Shown here: positions 5,602-10,119 of the stretch, piece after piece | How the letters are laid out: every line of letters starts with the position of its first letter | How positions within the stretch are numbered: position 1 is the stretch's first letter | Source: Treponema sp. | Lineage (GTDB): Bacteria > Spirochaetota > Spirochaetia > Treponematales > Breznakiellaceae | Direction: 5' to 3' | Assembly (NCBI GenBank): GCA_031255615.1 | Contig: JAIRSD010000122.1 | Coordinates: 1-10,119 of the forward strand | Length of the DNA: 10,119 nt | Notes under the pieces: model-generated | The model's input: the letters and a program-made list of their open reading frames with translations, nothing else | Told to the model about the DNA's origin: nothing | The model's database searches: none | Program-made: the position numbers and the translations under genes

Positions 5602-6414
5602 TCAACCCTGGATCTGGATTCTTTCCAATGCCTGCTTCACCGTCCAGCCCGCATGGACGAGTCCTTTTACCGCGTCCAGCATGGCGGGGAGATCCGGGAA
5701 GCCCCAGATGTTCCTGCCCATGGCGATGCCCGCGCCCCCCGCGGCCAGGGAGTCGGCGATGTCCTGAAAGACCCCCGCCGGCGAGTCGGTTTTGGCCCCG
5801 CCGAGGATTACCACCGGGACCGGGCAGCCGGAGACAACCCGGGCGAAGGTTTCGGGGCTGCCGGTGTAGTAGGTTTTGACCAGATCGGCGCCGATTTCCG
5901 CGGCCATCCGGGCGGCCATCCGTATGGCTTCGGGATCGTTGGCCGGGAATTTGTTTTTGTCGATGGTTCCCCTGGCCATGGCTTCGATCATGACCGGAAC
6001 GCCGAGGCGGTGGAAGGCGTCAACGGCCAGGGATGCCTGTTTGATGAGGATCCCCTCGTGTTCATGGCCGAATTTGACGGTTATGGCCGCGCAGCTTGCG
6101 CCGTAGGCCAGGGCGGTTTCCGGTTCCATGATCATTTCTTCCTCAAAGCCGCCTCCCAGGACGGTAAAGCCGCCGGTTACCCGGAGGATCAGGGCGGTGC
6201 AGCGGTCCCATTCCCGCCGGGAGGCGTCGGCGAAGCCCTTGGTCGTCAGGATGCCGTCCACGGCCCCGGCGACGCAGGCCCCGATGACCTGGGCGGGATT
6301 CTCGATCCCCTCCACCGGGCCGGCAATGCCGCCGTGATCCAGGGCGACTATCACCGTTTTTCCATCCCTGGAATCGAAAAACTGGTTTGTCCGCAATCGA
6401 ATTCCCGTTTCCAT
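5602..6414 (-). CDS. Class I aldolase of the DhnA/LsrF (DeoC/LacD) family
   Basis: This 270-residue cytoplasmic TIM-barrel aldolase forms a Schiff base with a ketose phosphate or related substrate and cleaves a C-C bond. Family features in order: VALDHGG (23-29, with the conserved Asp26), GHEHEG (116-121), the active-site strand GADLVKTYYTG (175-185) with Schiff-base lysine K180, the phosphate-binding GGAKTDSPAG (205-214) and MGRNIWG (232-238). Length matches archaeal/bacterial class I fructose-bisphosphate aldolases (about 260-280) and LsrF-like enzymes. A GAGGAG SD precedes the ATG by about five bases. It lies 31 nt after the kinase gene and is last in the operon, followed by an intrinsic terminator. 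The kinase and dehydrogenase neighbours suggest cleavage of a ketose phosphate into DHAP plus an aldehyde. The exact substrate is unknown, and an LsrF-type acyl-transfer reaction is also possible. Confidence 0.88.
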   Translation of the reverse strand: METGIRLRTNQFFDSRDGKTVIVALDHGGIAGPVEGIENPAQVIGACVAGAVDGILTTKGFADASRREWDRCTALILRVTGGFTVLGGGFEEEMIMEPETALAYGASCAAITVKFGHEHEGILIKQASLAVDAFHRLGVPVMIEAMARGTIDKNKFPANDPEAIRMAARMAAEIGADLVKTYYTGSPETFARVVSGCPVPVVILGGAKTDSPAGVFQDIADSLAAGGAGIAMGRNIWGFPDLPAMLDAVKGLVHAGWTVKQALERIQIQG

Positions 6415-6445
6415 GTCTGCTCCTCTGGTTTTTTATACAGTTTTT

Positions 6446-7963
6446 TTACGCGGTTTCCGCCCCGCCGGGCGTTGTTGGCGGGTTGTCCGCCGGAATCCCG
6501 CCGGGCCCCCCGGCGGCTTCCCGGAACTGGGTTTTCAGGGCGCGGTAGGCCGCCCGATACCGGTCGAAGATGCCGGCGTACAAAGAGCGGTACTCCTCAC
6601 GGGGGGCGAAGGTCCGTTCTATCTTTACCAGGGCCTCCGCCGCTTCCTTGCGGGTCCCGTATTTTTTCAGGGCCACCGCTCCGATGATCGCCAATCCCAG
6701 GAGTTCCGCCTCCCGCTGGACGGGAAGGAGGAAGGGCCGTCCGCAGACATCGGCCTTTACCTGGTTAAAGAAGCCGCTTTCGGCGGGCCCCCCGGTGATC
6801 CGCAGTTCCCCCACGGGGCAGCCGCATTCTTCCATCACGGCGACGACATCCCGGATGGCCAGGGCCGCCCCTTCGACTACCGCCCGGGCCAGCTCCCCCC
6901 GGCCCGTGGCAAGGCTCAGGCCCGCCAGCACCCCCCGCGCCGCGGGATCCCAGAGGGGCGCCCGCTCCCCGGCCAGGTAGGGGAGAAACACCAGCCCCCC
7001 GGAACCGGCCTTGGCCGAGGCGGCGAGGCGGTAGAACTCATCAAAGCGCCGGTCCCCAATCCCCAGAAGCTCCCTCGCCCAGGCCACCGCTTTGCCGGTG
7101 GTGGAGATGATCCCCGAAAGATTCCAGCAGGGATCGATGGGATGGGCGTAGGACATGAGCCGGCCGTCCATCACCCTTTCCCGGGTGCAGAGGTTGATCC
7201 CCTCGGAGGTTCCCGAACGGTCGCAGGCCTGGCCGGGGCTTGTAACGCCGGTCCCCAGGATGCTGACAAAAAAATCCGGCCCCCCGGCGATGACCTGAAG
7301 CCCCCGGGGGAAGCCCCAGGCCCGGGCCGCGGCGGCGGAAATTTCGCCGATGGTTTCTCCGGGGAAAACGAAGGGGGGGAAGCGGGCCGGATCCAAATCC
7401 AGGGCCGCGAGGATATCGGCGGTCCAGAACCAGCGTTCAAAACCCCGGGAGGGAAAGATCGTCCGGGCCTCTCCGGTAAGGGCGTAGGCCAAAAATTCCG
7501 GAGAGGAAAGGAAATACCGGGTCTCCTCGTAAAGGCGGGGTTCATGGTTCCTGACCCACAGGGCCTTGGGAAGAAAAAAACTTGGATCCACGTATCCCCC
7601 GGCCAGGGCGGAGACGGCGTTTGATTCCTCCCCGGCCCGGCGATCCAGCCAAAGCCGGGCGGAGGCCGCGGGAAGCCGCAGCCGGGGGGCCCCCGGTCCC
7701 TCCGTCCAGCCCGGCTCCCCGGTTACCGGCACCAGGGTAGGGCCGTTGCCGCTGATGATCAGCGCCTCCGTCTCCCCCAGGGGGCCCAGGCGGTCCAGTG
7801 CGTTGTGAAAAGCCTCCAGCCAGGCGGCGGGATCCGCCTCGTGGCCCCGATCCCCCCCCAGGACGATACCCAGGGGAATCGCGGCCAGCCGCAGACAGGT
7901 TCCGTCGCAGGCAAAGAGGGCCGCCTTAAAGGTGGAGGTCCCAATATCAACGGTTAAAAGCAC
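6446..7963 (-). CDS. FGGY-family carbohydrate kinase (xylulokinase-like)
   Basis: This 505-residue cytoplasmic kinase transfers phosphate from ATP to a sugar, ketose or polyol. The start is GTG (7963-7961), with a GGAGG SD six bases upstream. The next residues, LLTVDIGTSTFKAALF, are the normal FGGY N-terminus, so no earlier start is needed. Features: phosphate-1 motif DIGTSTFK (6-13), IAGGPDFF (225-232) with probable catalytic base D230, the phosphate-2 region DRSGTSEG (248-255), FLPYLAGERAPLWDPAARG (327-344), a hallmark of xylulokinase-like members, and ITGGPAESGFFNQVKADVCGRP (389-410) at the adenosine site. Length is typical. The C-terminus ends in a low-complexity Gly/Pro/Ala tail. It sits between a dehydrogenase gene and an aldolase gene. 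Sequence alone does not separate xylulose, ribulose, erythritol or AI-2 (LsrK-type) substrates. Confidence 0.9.
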   Translation of the reverse strand: MLLTVDIGTSTFKAALFACDGTCLRLAAIPLGIVLGGDRGHEADPAAWLEAFHNALDRLGPLGETEALIISGNGPTLVPVTGEPGWTEGPGAPRLRLPAASARLWLDRRAGEESNAVSALAGGYVDPSFFLPKALWVRNHEPRLYEETRYFLSSPEFLAYALTGEARTIFPSRGFERWFWTADILAALDLDPARFPPFVFPGETIGEISAAAARAWGFPRGLQVIAGGPDFFVSILGTGVTSPGQACDRSGTSEGINLCTRERVMDGRLMSYAHPIDPCWNLSGIISTTGKAVAWARELLGIGDRRFDEFYRLAASAKAGSGGLVFLPYLAGERAPLWDPAARGVLAGLSLATGRGELARAVVEGAALAIRDVVAVMEECGCPVGELRITGGPAESGFFNQVKADVCGRPFLLPVQREAELLGLAIIGAVALKKYGTRKEAAEALVKIERTFAPREEYRSLYAGIFDRYRAAYRALKTQFREAAGGPGGIPADNPPTTPGGAETA

Positions 7964-8241
7964 TACTATCCTCCCGTCTTGCGGCGGTTCTCAGCGTATC
8001 CCCGGCCCCTCTCGCCCCGCCCGCATCCTACCCTGCCGGGCCGGCAGGGCGGGGAGGCCGTCTTGCGCCCGCGCGGGGATGGGAACGGAATTCCCCGCCC
8101 CCAAGGCGGAGCAGCCCCGCCGCAGGCGGGGGCGGGGAATTGGAGCGGAGCCCCGGCAGTCTGCGGCTGCCCTGACAGCCCGGGTTCTCTGCGGCGGAGC
8201 CGGAAAAACCACGGCCAAGATACACGGGACGTGCGGCGTTT
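7964..8241. repeat. GC-rich gap with palindromes between dehydrogenase and kinase genes
   Basis: This 278-nt gap lies inside a same-strand gene set and holds no convincing gene. It contains a near-perfect palindrome, CCCTGCCGG-G-CCGGCAGGG (8031-8049), and a long hairpin with 14-bp arms AATTCCCCGCCCCC/GGGGGCGGGGAATT (8089-8102/8128-8141). The 25-base loop of the hairpin can itself fold. No T-run follows either stem, so they are not intrinsic terminators. No clear promoter is visible for the kinase, which is probably read from the dehydrogenase promoter with the hairpins acting on mRNA stability. Confidence 0.6.
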
Positions 8242-9288
8242 TCACTGAGAATCGCCGCCCATCCTGAGCAGGATCCGGTAGGCCGCACCGGACAAAGCCG
8301 CTTCCACCGCGGAGGCCGCCTCCTCCAGGGGGTAGATTCCGCTTACCAGATCCGCCGTATTGATTTTACCGAAAGAAAGAAGGCGGGTCGCCTGGTAAAA
8401 GTCTTCCTCGCTCCGCCCCTCGGAGCCGGTTACCAGGGCTTCGATCCGGTGGAGGGAATTCATGTCCAGCGGGAGGAGGGGCTTGTCGTTGTAGGAGGTG
8501 TAAATGTTGATTCTACCGTTCGGGGCAAGGGAATTCACCGCCGTTTCCAGGGCCTGCGGGGCGGGGGAGGCCACAATACAGCAGTCCGCCCCCCTGGTTT
8601 CCGTCAGCCCCCTTACCGCCTCCACCGCGGCCCCGCCGTCGGAAGCGTCCACCACCGCGTCGGCCCCCATGGATTCCGCGTCCGCCAGCCGCTTCTTGTT
8701 AATGTCGGCGACAATGACCCGGGCCCCCATGAGGAGGGCCGCCTTCAGATGCAGCATCCCCATGGGACCCGCCCCGATAATGAGCAGATTCTCCCCCAGC
8801 TTCAGCGATACCTTTTTTAACGACCGGATGCAGCAGGCCAGGGGTTCGCTAAAGGCGATCCGCTCCAGGGGAATTTCCCGGGGAACCACATAGGCCTGAT
8901 CCGGCCGGACCAAGATGTATTCGGCAAAGCCCCCCAGCACCCGCTGGCCCTTCTTGAAGCGGTTTTCGCACATATTCGAATTCCCCGAAAGGCAGGCCGG
9001 ACAGATATGGCAGCGGTTCACCAGATCCAGGGCCACATGATCCCCCGCCTGGTGCCCGGTCTTCACGTCCTCCCCAACCTCCTGGATGATCCCCGCGGCT
9101 TCGTGGCCCGGAATAATCGGATAAAAAAGCCTCCGATCCCCCGTGTAGAGCCGCTGCTCCAGGGTGCAGACCCCGCAATAGGCCGTCCGCACCAGTATAT
9201 CCCCCGGCCCCGCGGAAGGCCGGGGAGCCTCCTCGACCGCCAGACACCGGGGTTCCCGCAAAAACGCCGCCTTCATCGGAGCCGTCAT
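8242..9288 (-). CDS. Zinc-type MDR alcohol/polyol dehydrogenase
   Basis: This 348-residue cytoplasmic NAD(P)-dependent medium-chain dehydrogenase is the first gene of its operon. Catalytic-zinc ligands are C38 (in AYCGVC), H62-E63 (PGHEAAG) and probably E148 (SEPLAC). The structural-zinc lobe carries C93, C96, C99 and C107 (CHICPAC...C). The Rossmann glycine motif is GAGPMG (172-177), with an acidic residue near the end of the next strand (VIVADINKKR), which points to NAD rather than NADP. Length matches sorbitol, threonine and L-idonate dehydrogenase relatives. The usual CGxCGSD/GTD is here CGVCTLEQ, so the pocket may differ. ATG at 9288 has a GGGAGG SD six bases upstream; a second ATG four codons in (MKAAFLREP) is less well placed. 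Likely role: oxidising a polyol or sugar hydroxyl before kinase and aldolase steps. Confidence 0.9.
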   Translation of the reverse strand: MTAPMKAAFLREPRCLAVEEAPRPSAGPGDILVRTAYCGVCTLEQRLYTGDRRLFYPIIPGHEAAGIIQEVGEDVKTGHQAGDHVALDLVNRCHICPACLSGNSNMCENRFKKGQRVLGGFAEYILVRPDQAYVVPREIPLERIAFSEPLACCIRSLKKVSLKLGENLLIIGAGPMGMLHLKAALLMGARVIVADINKKRLADAESMGADAVVDASDGGAAVEAVRGLTETRGADCCIVASPAPQALETAVNSLAPNGRINIYTSYNDKPLLPLDMNSLHRIEALVTGSEGRSEEDFYQATRLLSFGKINTADLVSGIYPLEEAASAVEAALSGAAYRILLRMGGDSQ

Positions 9289-9308
9289 TAAAAACCTCCC
9301 GCCAAAAA

Positions 9309-9332
9309 TTTATCGTTAACGTTAAAGGTCAA
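9309..9332 (-). promoter_or_regulatory. Candidate MerR operator with TTGACC -35 element
   Basis: The minus strand reads TTGACC (9332-9327) followed directly by an 18-bp palindrome (9326-9309, TTTAACGTTAACGATAAA) with only one mismatched symmetric pair. MerR-family operators are dyads placed between a -35 and a -10 with a 19-20-bp spacer, often AACGTTAACG-like after TTGACC. Here a good -10 at the expected distance is missing (TTTTGG), and transcription would start at the SD of the dehydrogenase gene. The site may therefore repress, or serve another promoter such as one using the perfect TTGACA at 9373-9368. Confidence 0.5.
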
Positions 9333-9406
9333 TTTCATAGTACCAGCATCAGGCCTCCTAGAAAATTTGTCAAGAAAAAAATATGGTAAAAAGGGAAACA
9401 AGAGGC

Positions 9407-9484
9407 GGAGAACGGGAAGCGGAAACAGGGGCATGAAACACAGGAGAACATAAAGCAGAAAGCGTGAAACGGAGAACATGAAGC
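9407..9484 (+). repeat. Degenerate purine-rich tandem repeat running into the merR start codon
   Basis: Three copies of a 14-base unit occur at 9407-9420 (GGAGAACGGGAAGC), 9443-9456 (GGAGAACATAAAGC) and 9471-9484 (GGAGAACATGAAGC), 36 and 28 bases apart. The spacers are also related (GAAASMR...TGAAAC). The last copy supplies both the GGAG SD and the ATG of merR (9478). The plus strand is almost purely purine here. Confidence 0.6.
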
Positions 9485-10005
9485 GGAGATCATCCACAGA
9501 GCAGCGGCAAGCGTCGTACCGCATCGGAGACCTGGCCAAAAAAACCGGCGTTACCACCCGGACCGTGCGGTATTACGAATCCCTGGGATTGTTAAAAACC
9601 CAGCCCCGGACCAACGGCGGCCAGCGGTACTACTCGGACAAGGATCTGGTCTACCTCGCCCGGATCATCCAACTCAAAAACTACGGCCTCTCCCTGGAGG
9701 AAATCGGCAGCATCATCCGCCTGGGCAACGAAGACGCCAGCGGGGAAAAACGCCGGGTAGAACTCGTCAAACAGTACCGGGCCCTCATCAGCCGGAACCT
9801 CCAGCGGATCAAAGCCGTCCAGGAACTTATCAAAGAACTGGAATGGCACATGAATCAACTGGAAACCGTCGGCCAGGAGTTCAAATCCTGCCCCGGTTCC
9901 GCCTGCCCCAACTGCGAATTCCGGGATCGCTGCGAATTCGTCGCCAACCCCCAGCTTTTCGACCCCCGGCACGCCCCTCCCTCCGGACCCGGCGCGGAGC
10001 CCTAG
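9478..10005 (+). CDS. MerR-family transcriptional regulator with C-terminal cysteine cluster
   Basis: This 175-residue DNA-binding regulator is divergent from the dehydrogenase operon. A winged-helix MerR domain spans about 14-82: YRIGDLAKKTGVTTRTVRYYESLGLL, then the wing RTNGGQRYYSDKDL. A long helix (about 92-132), likely the dimerisation coiled coil, follows. The tail SCPGSACPNCEFRDRC holds four cysteines (138, 143, 146, 152; C-x4-C-x2-C-x5-C). This recalls the SoxR [2Fe-2S] cluster (C-x2-C-x-C-x5-C) but with different spacing, so an Fe-S cluster or zinc site is inferred, not shown. The ATG has GGAG only three bases upstream, a tight fit. The 189-nt shared spacer carries a palindrome suited to a MerR dimer, so control of the dehydrogenase operon is likely. 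The last few residues (PPSGPGAEP) are low complexity, and the stop codon abuts an IS end. Confidence 0.88.
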   Translation: MKRRSSTEQRQASYRIGDLAKKTGVTTRTVRYYESLGLLKTQPRTNGGQRYYSDKDLVYLARIIQLKNYGLSLEEIGSIIRLGNEDASGEKRRVELVKQYRALISRNLQRIKAVQELIKELEWHMNQLETVGQEFKSCPGSACPNCEFRDRCEFVANPQLFDPRHAPPSGPGAEP

Positions 10006-10119
10006 GCACTGTTAGCAAAGGAGGATTTTAAGAAAAGCGACTAGGATAAACCCGAGGAAGTTTATATCTGATTTCTCATACCGTACCGTAAGCCGCCGGT
10101 TCTCTTTGATCTTTCCGAA
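10005..10119 (-). mobile_element. End of an IS5-family-like insertion sequence
   Basis: The terminal sequence probably begins GGCACTGTTAGCAAAGG at about 10005-10006, next to CTAG at 10002-10005, a target type (YTAR) used by some IS5-family elements. The element runs off the window, so its other end and the target duplication cannot be checked and the exact boundary is uncertain by a few bases. The transposase C-terminus it encloses supports the family. Confidence 0.6.
10012..10119 (-). CDS. IS5-family-like DDE transposase, C-terminal fragment
   Basis: The minus strand is open from the window edge to TAA (10014-10012), giving 35 residues. The key segments are FGKIKENRRLTVRYEKSD and INFLGFILVAFLKILLC. 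IS5-family transposases typically end in an (F/W)xxxxxxRRLxxRYE block followed by a hydrophobic helix with a FLGF...L-type pattern, just as here. It belongs to the IS at the right edge and would catalyse its transposition. The catalytic D and D residues lie outside the window. The codon use is more AT-rich than in the neighbouring host genes, as expected of mobile DNA. IS4-superfamily relatives are not excluded. Confidence 0.7.
   Translation of the reverse strand, partial: FGKIKENRRLTVRYEKSDINFLGFILVAFLKILLC

Noticed and set aside
7991..8288. Overlapping minus-strand frames of 84-86 codons between the dehydrogenase and kinase genes
   Set aside because: They cover the palindromes, have low-complexity Pro/Arg/Ala composition, and one overlaps the dehydrogenase end without an SD of its own.
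1..10119. The whole window as one composite transposon bounded by its two IS ends
   Set aside because: The left IS is IS3-family and the right is IS5-family-like, so their transposases would not recognise each other's ends. Independent insertions explain the layout.
1..10119. CRISPR array, tRNA or rRNA genes
   Set aside because: I saw no regularly spaced direct repeats of CRISPR type, no cloverleaf-like sequences and no rRNA-like blocks.

Overview
The window looks like chromosomal DNA of a GC-rich (about 60% by eye) anaerobic, probably diderm bacterium. A BMP-family (BmpA) transporter next to a sugar/polyol operon, hairpin-rich intergenic DNA and IS fragments at both ends would fit a spirochaete, for example a Treponema-like gut species. 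This is only a suggestion. The substrate-binding protein has a signal peptide without a lipobox cysteine, which favours a soluble protein in a periplasm.

Left edge (1-462): the last 28 codons and terminal repeat of an IS3-family element, inserted about 11 codons into a minus-strand gene. That gene keeps its Shine-Dalgarno (SD) sequence and start (147) and a roughly 200-nt, highly structured leader. One hairpin of the leader can sequester the SD, and a competing helix uses the same bases.

463-5236 (minus strand) is a four-gene BMP/Nup-type ABC importer operon, transcribed in the order binding protein, double-domain ATPase, permease P, permease Q. A 130-nt insert-like segment bounded by 10-bp direct repeats separates the ATPase from permease P. 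The 5237-5601 spacer holds a good intrinsic terminator, a weaker one, several perfect palindromes and a possible importer promoter.

5602-9288 (minus strand) encodes a zinc-type MDR alcohol dehydrogenase, an FGGY carbohydrate kinase (GTG start) and a class I DhnA/LsrF-type aldolase. Together they suggest oxidation of a polyol or sugar, phosphorylation of the product, then aldol cleavage, with the upstream importer possibly supplying the substrate. A divergent MerR-family regulator (9478-10005) with a C-terminal four-cysteine cluster is the obvious candidate regulator. A near-perfect 18-bp palindrome lies between it and the dehydrogenase gene.

Right edge (10005-10119): the end of an IS5-family-like element on the minus strand, abutting the merR stop codon. 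Neither IS is complete in the window, and they belong to different families, so the two do not form one composite transposon.
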